Assembly: GCA_963837805.1 (NCBI GenBank) | Contig: CAWIOU010000029.1 | Span: 124,001-188,000, forward strand | Direction: 5' to 3' | Origin: Bog-756 sp963837805 | Lineage (GTDB): Bacteria > Actinomycetota > Acidimicrobiia > Acidimicrobiales > RAAP-2 | DNA: 64,000 nucleotides | Shown: in pieces, positions 15,891-28,628 of the stretch | How the letters are laid out: the number at the start of each line of letters is the position of its first letter | Numbering within the stretch: the stretch's first letter is position 1 | Translations under genes and position numbers: made by a program | The notes under the pieces: model-generated | Database searches by the model: none | What the model was told of the DNA's origin: nothing | What the model saw: only the letters and a program-made list of their open reading frames with translations

Positions 15891-18368
15891 ATGACGGCAC
15901 CCGTCGAGGTGGCCCCGGTGGCACCGGGGCTGCCGGAGGTCCGGCCGGCGGCGCCGGAGCCGCGGGGCGCCGTCCTGGGCCGGATGGCCTGGCGCCGGGG
16001 CTGGCCGGCGTGGGCCAACCTGGTGGTGGTGGCCGGCGTCACCCTGATCGCCCTCAGCCAGCTGCACCCGTCACTGCTCCTGTCCAACACCACCACCGCG
16101 GGCGGCGACACCGGCGCCCACGTGATCATGCCGGCGTTCATGAAGTCGCATCTCCTGACCCACGGTCAGCTGACCGGCTGGGACCCGGGCTGGTACGACG
16201 GCTTCCCTCTCTACACCTTCTACTTCCCGCTGCCCGGCCTGATCACCGTGGTGTTCAACGCCGTCGTCAACTACAACGTGGCCTTCAAGCTGGTCACCGT
16301 GCTGGGCACGCTCACCCTGCCGGTCTGCGCCTGGGCGTTCGGGCGGTTGGCCGGCCTCCGCGATCCGGGCCCGGGCTGCCTGGCCGCAGCCACCCTGCCC
16401 TTCCTCTTCGAGCCCAGCTTCACCATCTACGGCGGGAACATCCTGTCCACCCTGGCCGGCGAGTTCTCCTACTCGCTCAGCCTCTCGGTCGCCCTCCTGT
16501 TCCTCGGCGTCGTGGCCACCGGCCTGCGGACCGGGCGGTACCGGGCCCTGGCCGCCGTGCTGTTCGCCGTCACCCTCCTCTGCCATCTGATCCCGGCCAT
16601 CTTCGCCGGCGTGGGGGCCGGGGTGTGGCTGCTCCTCGACGCCGACCTGGCCCGCGGGCTGCACCGGGGCGGCCGCGGCCGCCTGGCCCGGCACCGGTGG
16701 GCGAACCGTCTGGGTTGGGGTGTGGTGGCCGGCGCCATCGGGGTGGGACTGACCGCGTTCTGGCTGATCCCTTTCGCCACCGGTCAGGCCTACACCACCA
16801 ACATGGGGTGGACCAACGTCGACGGCTTCCCCCACCTCCTGTTCCCGGCATCGGCCCGGTGGGTGGTGGCCGCCGCCGCCGTCGGCGTGGTGGCCATGAT
16901 CGTCCGCCGCAACCGGGTGGCCCTGTTCATCGCCGTGATGGGCGGTTTCTCCGCCGCGGTGATCTGCCTCGACCCGCAGGGGAAGCTCTACAACGTCCGG
17001 TTCCTGCCCTTCTGGTTCCTCTGCCTGTACCTCATGGCCGGGTACACGCTGGCCGAGGTCGTGGCCGCGGTGGCCCGGTGGAACCGCCGCCGCCGCCTCG
17101 ACCAGTGGGTGACCGTCATCCGCCACCGGCTGACCGCGGCGGAGGGGGTGCCGTGGCGACCCGGCATGCGGATCAGCCGTTTCCGCCGCCCCACCCCCGG
17201 TGACAACCCGCCGGGGTCGGTGGTGGGTCCGTTGATCGCCCTGGCCGCCGCCTGCCTGGCCGTGGTGCCGCCCCTGATCCTGCCGGCGTCGACCTTGAGT
17301 GCGGTCGGGGTCACCGTGGGCCCCAACCAACCCGGGGCCTGGGCCGAGTGGAACTACTCGGGCTACGAGGGCAAGCCCGACTATCCCGAGTACCACGCGG
17401 TGATCCAGATGATGGCCAGGGTGGGCGCCGATCAGGGCTGTGGACGGGCCATGTGGGAGTACGACCCGTCGGAGAACCGGTTCGGGACCACCATGGCGCT
17501 CATGCTGCTTCCCTACTGGACCAACGGCTGCGTCGACTCGATGGAGGGACTGCTGTTCGAATCGTCGGCCACCACCCCGTACCACTTCATCAACCAGAAC
17601 GAATTGTCGGTCTCGCCCTCCGATGCGGTGAACAGCAACGACTTCCAGTACCTGGGCCTCAACGTCCCCCTCGGGATCCGGCACCTGCAACTGTTGGGGG
17701 TCCGCTACTTCCTGGCCGCCTCGACCACCGTCGAGGCCGCCGCCGCCGCCGACCCGAACCTGACCCAGGTGGCCTCGAGCGGTCCGTGGAGTACCAGCTA
17801 CAACGGGCAGTCGCTCGACACCACCTGGAAGGTGTACGAGATCAAGGACTCCTCGCTGGTCGCACCGCTGGCCAACCGCCCCGTGGTCTGGACCGGGGTC
17901 AAACCGGCCCAGACCAGCTGGTTGAAGCCGTCGGCCGACTGGTACGACGATCCGTCGGCGTGGAACGTGGTGCCGGCCGCCGGCGGGCCGGCCGGTTGGG
18001 CCCGGGTGCCGGCCACCGACACGAGGCCCCCGGCGGTGCCCGAACCGACCACGGTGGTGTCGCACATCGCCCAGACCGACAGTTCGCTCTCCTTCCACGT
18101 CGACCGGGTGGGCACACCGGTCGAGGTCAAGGTGTCCTACTTCCCGAACTGGCAGGCCCACGGGGCCGACGGCCCGTGGCGGGTGGCCCCCAACCTGATG
18201 GTGGTCGTCCCCACCAGCCACGACGTGACCCTCGACTACGGGAGCACCGGGGCCGACAAGGCCGGGGAGCTGATCACCCTGGCCGCCGTGGCCGGGTTGG
18301 CCGTCCTGGGCGTCCTGGCCTGGCGGTCGAGGAGGTCGCGATCTTCAGCCGCTCGGGCCTCCTCCTGA
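15891..18368 (+). CDS. Large polytopic membrane protein, GT-C/PTPS-related type
   Basis: An 825-aa membrane protein with about a dozen helices and a large C-terminal extracytoplasmic region. The first periplasmic loop carries the acidic TAGGDTGAHVIMPAFMKSHLL, followed by TGWDPGWYDGFPLYTFYFP, a loop typical of the '6-pyruvoyl-tetrahydropterin synthase related' membrane family, which is GT-C-like. The acidic residues probably bind a polyprenyl-phosphate sugar and metal (family knowledge; the exact reaction is unknown). It starts 1 nt after the CPBP stop. The overlapping genes and the GT2 fusion at 5.7 kb suggest a role in envelope glycan assembly. Confidence 0.75.
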   Translation: MTAPVEVAPVAPGLPEVRPAAPEPRGAVLGRMAWRRGWPAWANLVVVAGVTLIALSQLHPSLLLSNTTTAGGDTGAHVIMPAFMKSHLLTHGQLTGWDPGWYDGFPLYTFYFPLPGLITVVFNAVVNYNVAFKLVTVLGTLTLPVCAWAFGRLAGLRDPGPGCLAAATLPFLFEPSFTIYGGNILSTLAGEFSYSLSLSVALLFLGVVATGLRTGRYRALAAVLFAVTLLCHLIPAIFAGVGAGVWLLLDADLARGLHRGGRGRLARHRWANRLGWGVVAGAIGVGLTAFWLIPFATGQAYTTNMGWTNVDGFPHLLFPASARWVVAAAAVGVVAMIVRRNRVALFIAVMGGFSAAVICLDPQGKLYNVRFLPFWFLCLYLMAGYTLAEVVAAVARWNRRRRLDQWVTVIRHRLTAAEGVPWRPGMRISRFRRPTPGDNPPGSVVGPLIALAAACLAVVPPLILPASTLSAVGVTVGPNQPGAWAEWNYSGYEGKPDYPEYHAVIQMMARVGADQGCGRAMWEYDPSENRFGTTMALMLLPYWTNGCVDSMEGLLFESSATTPYHFINQNELSVSPSDAVNSNDFQYLGLNVPLGIRHLQLLGVRYFLAASTTVEAAAAADPNLTQVASSGPWSTSYNGQSLDTTWKVYEIKDSSLVAPLANRPVVWTGVKPAQTSWLKPSADWYDDPSAWNVVPAAGGPAGWARVPATDTRPPAVPEPTTVVSHIAQTDSSLSFHVDRVGTPVEVKVSYFPNWQAHGADGPWRVAPNLMVVVPTSHDVTLDYGSTGADKAGELITLAAVAGLAVLGVLAWRSRRSRSSAARASS

Positions 18369-18381
18369 ACAGGGTCCGGCC

Positions 18382-19011
18382 ATGACCCGAACCCTGCCCA
18401 TGTTCCCGCTGTCCACCGTGCTGTTCCCCCACGCCCCGCTGCCCCTGCACGTCTTCGAGTCGCGCTACCGGAGGCTGATGGCCGACTGCCTGGACGACGA
18501 CGGATCGTTCGGAGTGGTGCTCATCGCCCGCGGCCCGGAGGTCGGCGGCGGCGACGAACGGGTGGAGGTGGGGACCGCGGCCCGGATCGACCACGTCAAC
18601 CGGCTCGACGACGGCCGGATGCTGGTGATGGCCCGAGGGATCTCCCGGATCTCGGTGGACCGGTGGCTCGGGGAGAGCCCGTACCCGCGTGCGTCGGTGC
18701 AGGACCTCCCGCTCGGGTCCGGCGCCGGCGACGGGCCGGCGGTGGCCGCCGCCGAGGGCGCCGTCCGCAGACTGCGGTCGCTCCTCTCCGAGCTGGGGGA
18801 CGTTCCCGCCCTCCCTCATGACCTCTCGGTCGGCGGTGGTGACGAGGAGGCCGCCTGGCACCTCTGTGAGTTGGCCCCCCTCGCCCTCATCGATCGCCAA
18901 CGTCTGTTGGCCAGCGCGGCGGTGACCGAACAGATGGAACTCCTGTGCGAGTTGAGCACGGCCATGGCCGAGGACGTGGTCTCGTTGTTGGCGGGCGGTC
19001 TCGGGCACTGA
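18382..19011 (+). CDS. LON peptidase substrate-binding domain protein
   Basis: A 209-aa protein consisting of the N-terminal domain of Lon protease without ATPase or peptidase parts. It opens LPMFPLSTVLFPHAPLPLHVFE and contains RRLMADCL, both hallmarks of the LON domain. The C-terminal half is helical. Stand-alone LON domain proteins have no established function. It follows the membrane protein gene by 13 nt and probably shares its transcript. Confidence 0.85.
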   Translation: MTRTLPMFPLSTVLFPHAPLPLHVFESRYRRLMADCLDDDGSFGVVLIARGPEVGGGDERVEVGTAARIDHVNRLDDGRMLVMARGISRISVDRWLGESPYPRASVQDLPLGSGAGDGPAVAAAEGAVRRLRSLLSELGDVPALPHDLSVGGGDEEAAWHLCELAPLALIDRQRLLASAAVTEQMELLCELSTAMAEDVVSLLAGGLGH

Positions 19012-19095
19012 ACCCCGGACCGGTGTCCACGGGGCGCCGGATCACCGGCCGTCCATCGCCGGGGCCGGGGGCCGGCTGGCTAGGATGGCCCGGCC

Positions 19096-20487
19096 ATGAC
19101 CAGCCTTGCCGACGTCTTTAAGGCCTACGACATCCGCGGGGTCGTCCCCGACGAGCTCGACCCCGACAAGTTCCGGGCCATCGGGGTGGCCGTGGCCGAG
19201 TTCACGGGCGGCCCGTCCCTGCTGGTGGCCCGCGACATGCGTGAGTCGGGGGTCGAGCTGGCCCGGTCGTTCTCCGAGGGGGCCCGATCGGTTGGGGTGA
19301 CGGTCATCGACCTCGGGCTCGCCTCCACCGACATGCTGTACTTCGCCGCCGGCAGCCTCGACGCCCCCGGGGCCATGTTCACCGCGTCGCACAACCCGGC
19401 CCGGTACAACGGCCTCAAGCTCTGTCTCTCGGGGGCCCGCCCGATCGGGCGGGACACCGGGCTGGACGAGATCCGGGCCACGGCCGAGTCCCTGCTCGAC
19501 CAGTGGGGCACCGACGGACCCCCCCGGGTCGATCCGGGGAAACTGGCCCCCCTCGAGGAGCGCTCGGTGCTCGAGGCCTACGCCTCCCACGTCCGGTCCT
19601 TCGTCGACGTCGATGCCCTCCGCCCCCTGCGGGTGGTGGCCGACACGGCCAACGGCATGGGCGGCCTGGTCGCTCCCAACGTCTTCGAGGGCCTGCCTTT
19701 CGAGGTGTCGATCCTCTTCCCCGAGCTCGACGGCAACTTCCCGAACCATCCGGCCGACCCGATCCAGCCGGAGAACCTGGTCGACCTCAAGCAGGCCGTG
19801 CTCGATGCGGGCGCCGACGTGGGTCTGGCCTTCGACGGCGACGCCGACCGGGTGTTCCTGGTGGACGAGAAGGCCGAGACGGTGTCGGGCTCGTTGACCA
19901 CCGCGCTGGTGGCCTCCTCGATGCTCGACAAGTACCCCGGCTCCACTGTCCTCTACAACTGCATCTGCTCACGGGTGGTGCCCGAAGTCATCGCCGAAAA
20001 GGGCGGGGTGGGCGTCCGTACCAAGGTGGGGCACAGCTACATCAAGCAGATCATGGCCGAGACGGGCGCCGTCTTCGGAGGTGAGCACTCCGGCCATTAC
20101 TACTTCCGGGACAACTACCGCGCCGACTCCGGCATCATCGCCGCCATGGTCGTCCTCGAGTTGCTGAGCGTCACCGGCAAACCCCTCTCGGAGCTGCTCC
20201 AGCCCTTCCGCCGCTACGCCGACTCCGGGGAGATCAACACGGTGGTGGACGATCCGGCCAAGGCGGTCGAGCTGTTGGCCGCCGAGGTCGAAGCGGCCGG
20301 GGGAGCGCGGGGCCGGGCCGACCGGCTCGACGGCCTGACCGTGGACCGGGGTGAGTGGTGGTACAACCTGCGGCCGTCCAACACCGAACCGCTGCTCCGG
20401 CTCAACGTCGAGGCGCCCGACGAAGCGGCCTGCGCCGCACACGTGGCCGAGGTGCAGGCCGACATCGACCGGCTCCTGGGAGCCTGA
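19096..20487 (+). CDS. manB: Phosphomannomutase/phosphoglucomutase
   Basis: Interconverts mannose-6-phosphate and mannose-1-phosphate, feeding GDP-mannose for glycans. All four alpha-D-phosphohexomutase elements are present in 463 residues: the active-site TASHNP (phosphoserine at about residue 98), the metal loop DGDADR near 245, the sugar-binding GEHSGHYYF near 328, and the phosphate-binding RPSNTEP near 437. Followed by a Trm112-like gene and a PGI/PMI gene, a grouping seen in actinobacteria. TAGGAT (19081-19086) lies nine bases upstream of ATG and there is no Shine-Dalgarno. Confidence 0.94.
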   Translation: MTSLADVFKAYDIRGVVPDELDPDKFRAIGVAVAEFTGGPSLLVARDMRESGVELARSFSEGARSVGVTVIDLGLASTDMLYFAAGSLDAPGAMFTASHNPARYNGLKLCLSGARPIGRDTGLDEIRATAESLLDQWGTDGPPRVDPGKLAPLEERSVLEAYASHVRSFVDVDALRPLRVVADTANGMGGLVAPNVFEGLPFEVSILFPELDGNFPNHPADPIQPENLVDLKQAVLDAGADVGLAFDGDADRVFLVDEKAETVSGSLTTALVASSMLDKYPGSTVLYNCICSRVVPEVIAEKGGVGVRTKVGHSYIKQIMAETGAVFGGEHSGHYYFRDNYRADSGIIAAMVVLELLSVTGKPLSELLQPFRRYADSGEINTVVDDPAKAVELLAAEVEAAGGARGRADRLDGLTVDRGEWWYNLRPSNTEPLLRLNVEAPDEAACAAHVAEVQADIDRLLGA

Positions 20488-20560
20488 CGGTGGGAGTCCC
20501 CAGGCGGCGGCGTCCCCACCACCCGACATTCGACACCGTTCGACGAGAGAGGAACGCACG

Positions 20561-20806
20561 ATGACGCTCGACCCACTGCTGATCGAGGTGCTCGCCTGTC
20601 CGGAGGACAAGGGCACCCTGCTCTACTTCGCCGACGAGGACCGGCTCTACAACCCGAGGCTCCACCGCAGCTACGCGGTACGGGACGGGATCCCGGTCAT
20701 GCTGATCGACGAGGCCACCGCGGTCGACGAGCAGGAGCACGCCCGCCTCATGGCCAAGGCCGAGTCCGGCGGCGCCCGCACCACCGGAGAGACCGCGGAA
20801 TCGTGA
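20561..20806 (+). CDS. Trm112-like (UPF0434) small protein
   Basis: An 81-aa Trm112-fold protein: LIEVLACPEDKGTLLYF, then RSYAVRDGIPVMLIDEAT. The fold normally carries a Cys-Pro-x-Cys zinc site; here only the first Cys is present (ACPEDKG), so zinc binding is unlikely. Eukaryotic and archaeal relatives activate methyltransferases; the bacterial role is unknown. Start ATG 20561 has GAGAGAGGA upstream. Its last four bases overlap the start of the isomerase gene (GTGA), so the two are translationally coupled. Confidence 0.85.
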   Translation: MTLDPLLIEVLACPEDKGTLLYFADEDRLYNPRLHRSYAVRDGIPVMLIDEATAVDEQEHARLMAKAESGGARTTGETAES

Positions 20807-21882
20807 ACGCACCCCGAGGCGGTGGGTCCGCCACGACCACGTCCCCCCTCGCCGTCGACTCCCTCGACATGTGGGGTGCGGTGGCCGGCCTCCCCGAGCA
20901 GGTCGAGGCGGCGGTGTCCGCGGCCCGGGGCGTGCAGGACCTGCCCCAGCACGAGCGGGTCGAGAACGTCGTGGTACTGGGCATGGGTGGCAGCGGGTTC
21001 GCCGGCAACGTGCTGGCCGCGGCGGCGGCACCGTTCATGCCCGTCCCGGTGACCGTGGTCAAGGGGTATCAGCCCCCCGACTATGTCGGCACCGGCTCGC
21101 TGGTGTTCGCGGTTTCGTTCTCCGGCGACACCGAAGAGACGCTGGAGGCGGCGGCGGCCGCCTTCGAGGCGGGGGCCTCGCTCATCGTGGTCGCCGGGGG
21201 TGGCGCATTGGTCAGTCTGGCCGGGGAATGGAACGTCCCGGTGGTGCCGGTTCCGCCCGGGATCCCCCAGCCCCGGGCGGCGCTCGGGGCGCTGGCCATC
21301 CCCCCACTGGTGCTGCTGGAAGAGATCGGCCTCTTCCCCGGCGCCCTCCAGTGGGTCGACCAGGCCGTCCAGCAGCTCCGGATCCGGCGTGACGAACTGA
21401 TCCGGCCGGGCAACCGTGCCGAGGATCTGGCCCGCCGCATCGGCCGGACCATCCCGCTCGTCCACAGTTCCGGGGACCTGGGTGCGGCGGCGGCCCTGCG
21501 CTGGAAGGCCCAGATCAACGAGAATGCCAAGACCCCGGCGTTCTTCAACGTCTATCCCGAGCTGTGCCACAACGAGTTGGCCGGCTGGGGACAGAACGGG
21601 GACGCCACCCGTCAGTTGATCACCCTGGTCAACCTCCGCCACGACGCCGAGCACCCCCAGGTGGGCCGCCGGTTCGACCTGGTGGCCGACGTCCTGCGTG
21701 AGGTGGTGGCCGACATCCTCGAGGTCCGGGCGGCGGGGGAGGGCGATCTGGCCCAACTCCTCGACCTGGCCCTGATCGGCGACTTCGTCTCCCTCCACCT
21801 GGCCGGGCAGGAGGGGATCGATCCCGGGCCCATCCCGGTGCTCGACGAGCTCAAACGACGCCTCACCCCCGGCGGCCCCTGA
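20803..21882 (+). CDS. Bifunctional phosphoglucose/phosphomannose isomerase
   Basis: A SIS-domain isomerase converting fructose-6-P to glucose-6-P and mannose-6-P. The 359 residues include the phosphosugar loop VLGMGGSGFAGN, SFSGDTEETLEAA, and the catalytic block KAQINENAKTPAF with the downstream NELAGW. The length fits the PGI/PMI family rather than classical PGI (about 550 aa). With manB next door it supplies mannose-1-phosphate from glycolysis. It is the last gene of the operon; a GC-rich hairpin follows. Confidence 0.92.
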   Translation: MNAPRGGGSATTTSPLAVDSLDMWGAVAGLPEQVEAAVSAARGVQDLPQHERVENVVVLGMGGSGFAGNVLAAAAAPFMPVPVTVVKGYQPPDYVGTGSLVFAVSFSGDTEETLEAAAAAFEAGASLIVVAGGGALVSLAGEWNVPVVPVPPGIPQPRAALGALAIPPLVLLEEIGLFPGALQWVDQAVQQLRIRRDELIRPGNRAEDLARRIGRTIPLVHSSGDLGAAAALRWKAQINENAKTPAFFNVYPELCHNELAGWGQNGDATRQLITLVNLRHDAEHPQVGRRFDLVADVLREVVADILEVRAAGEGDLAQLLDLALIGDFVSLHLAGQEGIDPGPIPVLDELKRRLTPGGP

Positions 21883-21883
21883 A

Positions 21884-21907
21884 GCGCCCTCCCGGGCGGC
21901 CGGGCGC
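21884..21907 (+). terminator. Hairpin after the manB operon
   Basis: gcgccc (21884-21889) pairs with gggcgc (21902-21907) directly after the isomerase stop. No T tract. Confidence 0.4.
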
Positions 21908-22015
21908 GACTTCGCCCTTGTGAACTGGGACGTTGCCCTTCGCTGGTTGGCCCCCGGCGTGTTGCCGTTGAATGACGGCCCGATAACAACCGCGTGAACT
22001 CGGGGTCCCGGCCCC

Positions 22016-22043
22016 TGGCAATCGGGAGGCCGAGGCGTACACT
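22016..22043 (+). promoter_or_regulatory. Promoter of the structured RNA
   Basis: A -10 box TACACT at 22038-22043 is preceded 16 nt upstream by TGGCAA (22016-22021) as a weak -35. The -10 ends 6 nt before 22050, exactly where the closing stem of the RNA begins, so the transcript start is predicted independently by promoter and structure. Confidence 0.6.
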
Positions 22044-22049
22044 TCACTG

Positions 22050-22327
22050 GTGAGCTGCGTGCGGGTCTGTGGTTGCAAGTCGAAGCCAGTCGCAGGCGAA
22101 ACGACCCACGTAAGGCAACTCGTGGTTGCTGAGCATGGTGCGGCTTAGGAGTAAGACCTGCCCGCGGAGTCCCCGGTTGTCGGGGGCTGGCGGAGATGAG
22201 GTGACGCGTGCCAACACGGATCCGTTGGGCCGGCGACCGGTGACGGTCGCTGCCGCCGGAGCCCGGCCGCCACTCTCACTGCAGGCGAGTGTGGGGTCAA
22301 AGACCAGGTCAGCCGCCCGCAGCTCAC
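22050..22327 (+). ncRNA. Structured non-coding RNA, raiA-motif type
   Basis: A roughly 278-nt RNA with strong folding and no coding signal. Its ends pair perfectly: gtgagctgcg (22050-22059) with cgcagctcac (22318-22327). Inside are further helices: 22063-22067/22103-22107, an 8-bp hairpin 22168-22175/22181-22188 (loop gttgt), a 7-bp hairpin 22233-22239/22244-22250 (loop ggtg region), and 22271-22275/22287-22291. It has its own -10 box and lies 89 nt upstream of the hpf/raiA gene. The raiA motif is a large structured RNA known upstream of raiA in Bacillota and Actinomycetota. The assignment rests on position, size and closed architecture; I could not align it to the family model. Confidence 0.72.
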
Positions 22328-22416
22328 ACAAGACATCCCGACGACCGATCAGGAGGACCGGCCAACACCAGACGTAGCACCCGAGCAGATCAACCGATCA
22401 ACCAGGAGGCGAGCAG

Positions 22417-22782
22417 GTGGAAGTGGTCATCGCACATGGCAGAAGAATCGTGTCCGACCAGGTGAGGGCTCTGACCAAGGAGAAGGTCGGCAGGCTCGGC
22501 CACTTGTGTCCGGGCCTCGATCGGGCCGAGGTCCACTTCTCCGAGGAGCACAATCCGAGGATTGCCGACCGTGAGTGGTGCGAGGTGATCATCATCGGGC
22601 ACGGGCGCTCCGTCCGGGCCCGGGCCGCCGGACCCGTCCCCCTGGTAGCCGTCGACCTGGTGGTGGAGAAGGTCGAGCACCAGCTCGAGAAGACCAAGGG
22701 CCGACTGGTCGGCCGCTCCCACCCCCGCCGCCGGCCGGCCAACTCGGTCTCGATCCTGCGCGAGAAGGTCCGTACCGCCTGA
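22417..22782 (+). CDS. hpf: Ribosome hibernation-promoting factor, HPF/RaiA (short form)
   Basis: A 121-aa HPF/YfiA-family protein that binds the 30S decoding region and inactivates idle ribosomes. It opens EVVIAHGRRIVSDQVRALTKEKVGRL, the beta-alpha start of the fold, and has the second helix VDLVVEKVEHQLEKTKGRL. It lacks the C-terminal dimerisation domain of long HPF. GTG 22417 is set by AGGAGG at 22404-22409 with a 7-nt spacer. The leader contains a small direct repeat (gatcaacc twice, 22388-22403). It probably lies downstream of, and may be co-transcribed with, the structured RNA. Confidence 0.9.
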   Translation: MEVVIAHGRRIVSDQVRALTKEKVGRLGHLCPGLDRAEVHFSEEHNPRIADREWCEVIIIGHGRSVRARAAGPVPLVAVDLVVEKVEHQLEKTKGRLVGRSHPRRRPANSVSILREKVRTA

Positions 22783-22857
22783 CCCGCCGCGCCCACGGCA
22801 TCGCCGACCGGGGACACGGCCGGCCACGGACACCTCCGAAGGTAGAGTGAGTACCCC

Positions 22858-25629
<2,772 letters not shown>

Positions 25630-25630
25630 G

Positions 25631-26779
25631 ATGACCCCGCCGGATGGTCCCCAGCGGGGGGCCGGTGAGCCCGAGCGCGTCGACATCCCCTCGACTCTGG
25701 CCTCTCTGAGAGAGCGCCTGGCCGAGGCCGGGCAGTTCCTCGGCACCGATCGCCTCCACCAGCGCCGGGCCGAACTGGAGAAGGCGGCCTCGGAACCCGG
25801 GCTGTGGGACGACCCCGACCACGCCCGGGAGGTGACCACCGAGCTGGGCCGGGTCAACGAGGACCTCGAACTGCTGGCCGGGCTGGCTCAAACCCTCTCC
25901 GACGCCGAGACCCTCAACGAGATGATGGAGGAGGAGGGGGACGACTCGCTGCGGTCGGAGATCGAACCGCTGCTCGCCGATCTCGATCGCCGGTTGCGCG
26001 CCCTCGAGCTGCGGTCGCTGTTCGCCGGTGACTACGACGACGGCGACGCGGTGGCCGAGATCCACGCCGGCGCCGGCGGGACCGACGCCCAGGACTGGGC
26101 CGAGATGATGCTGCGCATGTACTCGCGGTGGGCCGAGCGGCGTGGTTTCGAGATCGAAGTGGAGGAGGCGACCCCTGGGCAGGAGGCCGGTCTGCTCTCG
26201 GCCACCTTCATCGTCAAGGGACGGTACGCCTTCGGCCTGCTGGCCGCCGAGCGTGGCGTGCACCGGCTGGTGCGCATCTCCCCGTTCGACGCCCAGCACC
26301 GGCGCCAGACCAGCTTCGCCTCGCTCGACGTGGTCCCCTTCCTCGAGGACGTGTCCGACGAGGTGGACATCGACGAGAAGGACCTGCGCATCGATACCTA
26401 CCGGTCATCGGGCGCCGGTGGCCAGCACGTCAACAAGACCGACTCGGCGGTCCGGCTCACCCACCTTCCCACCGGCATCGTGGTGTCGTGCCAGAACCAG
26501 CGGAGCCAGCACCAGAACAAGGCCAAGGCCATGCAGGTGCTCGGAGCCAAGTTGGCCGAGCGCCAACGCGCCGAGCATCAGGCCACGCTCGATCAGCTGT
26601 CCGGCGACCGCACCGACAATGCGTGGGGGAATCAGATCCGCTCGTACGTGCTGGCCCCGTATCAACTGGTCAAGGACCTGCGGACCAATCACGAGACCGG
26701 CAACGTCGAAGCGGTGCTCGACGGCGATCTCGACGATTTCATCGAGGCCGAGCTCCGGCGACGCCGCACCGGCAACTGA
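25631..26779 (+). CDS. prfB: Peptide chain release factor 2
   Basis: Class I release factor reading UGA and UAA. 382 residues carry the stop-codon recognition tripeptide SPF at 217-219 and the peptidyl-tRNA hydrolysis motif GGQ at 263-265. The frame is continuous, so the autoregulatory +1 frameshift that controls many bacterial prfB genes is absent, as is common in actinobacteria. ATG 25631 lies directly after the secA stop (gatg). A longer in-frame start exists inside secA but would add a non-conserved 15-residue tail. Followed by ftsEX. Confidence 0.96.
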   Translation: MTPPDGPQRGAGEPERVDIPSTLASLRERLAEAGQFLGTDRLHQRRAELEKAASEPGLWDDPDHAREVTTELGRVNEDLELLAGLAQTLSDAETLNEMMEEEGDDSLRSEIEPLLADLDRRLRALELRSLFAGDYDDGDAVAEIHAGAGGTDAQDWAEMMLRMYSRWAERRGFEIEVEEATPGQEAGLLSATFIVKGRYAFGLLAAERGVHRLVRISPFDAQHRRQTSFASLDVVPFLEDVSDEVDIDEKDLRIDTYRSSGAGGQHVNKTDSAVRLTHLPTGIVVSCQNQRSQHQNKAKAMQVLGAKLAERQRAEHQATLDQLSGDRTDNAWGNQIRSYVLAPYQLVKDLRTNHETGNVEAVLDGDLDDFIEAELRRRRTGN

Positions 26780-26913
26780 CCGGCGTCAGCGGAGGTCAGA
26801 GGGGTTGAACCGAACCGGCGATGGCGGCGGGGTAGCATTGCCCGGAATGGCAACGCCGGTCCGTCCCTTCCGCACGCTCCGCACATTGCGATCCACGCCT
26901 TGACACCTGCCTC

Positions 26914-27692
<779 letters not shown>

Positions 27693-27693
<1 letters not shown>

Positions 27694-28583
27694 TGCCGGT
27701 CTCTGCGGGCTACGTCTCGCGCGAAGCGGTCACCAACCTGTGGCGCAACCGCCTGATGACGGTGGCCGCCATCCTCACCGTCGCCGTCTCCCTGGCCCTG
27801 GTCGGATCCTCGCTGCTCCTGAAGCAGGGGGCGTCCAAGGCCACCGTGCAGTGGCAGAACGGCGTCAACACCATCGTCTGGGTCAACCCCGGGGCCGGAC
27901 CCGGGGTCATCGGCTCGGTCCATACCGGGCTGGGCCAGTCCCCCTACATCAAGTCCTGCCTCTTCCGGAGCCAGGCCTACGACTACAACGAGGCCAAGCT
28001 GATCCTGCCGGCGGACGAGGTGCAGGCCACGACCGAGAGCGACTACCCGGCGTCGTACCGCTGCGTCCTCAACGACCCGTCCCAGGCCCCGGCGGTCTAC
28101 CAGGAGTTCGTCGGCAAGCCGGGCATCTTCAACGTGAAGTACCCCCAGCAGCAGATCAAGACGATGCAGAGCGTGATCCACGTGCTCCAGTGGGTCTTCC
28201 TGTCCGTGGCCGTCGTCCTTCTCCTGTCGGCGTCGGTGCTCATCCTCAACACCATCCGCATGGCCATCTTCGCCCGCCGGCGTGAGGTGTCGGTGATGAA
28301 GCTGGTCGGCGCCACCAACTGGTTCATCCGATTGCCGTTCATGGCCGAAGGACTCATCCAGGGCCTACTCGGCGCCGGCGTGGCCGTGCTCGTCGTCCTC
28401 GCCCTCTACTGGGGACTCGGACTGGATGCGACCAAGACGGCGGCGAACTCGAGCAGCATCATCGCCCAGATGTCCCTGGGCGGATGGGAAGTGGCCGGCA
28501 CCTGCATCCTGGTGGGTGTGGTCGGCGTGGTGGTCGGTGTGGTCGGCTCGGCCTTCGCCGTCCGTCGCTTCCTCGACGTCTGA
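27693..28583 (+). CDS. ftsX: Cell-division permease FtsX
   Basis: Four-helix membrane partner of FtsE. 296 residues: cytoplasmic start YVSREAVTNLWRNRLMTVAA, first helix about 24-45, a large extracytoplasmic domain (about 50-165) containing DEVQATTESDYPASYRCVLNDP, then three helices with the RRREVSVMKLVGATNWFIRLPFMAEG coupling loop typical of FtsX. The extracytoplasmic domain probably contacts RipC-like peptidoglycan hydrolases, as in mycobacteria (family knowledge). Translationally coupled to ftsE. Confidence 0.94.
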
Positions 28584-28628
28584 CGCTCCTCGAGGTCCGA
28601 CACCGCGCCACCCGTCGGGCCGGTCTTC

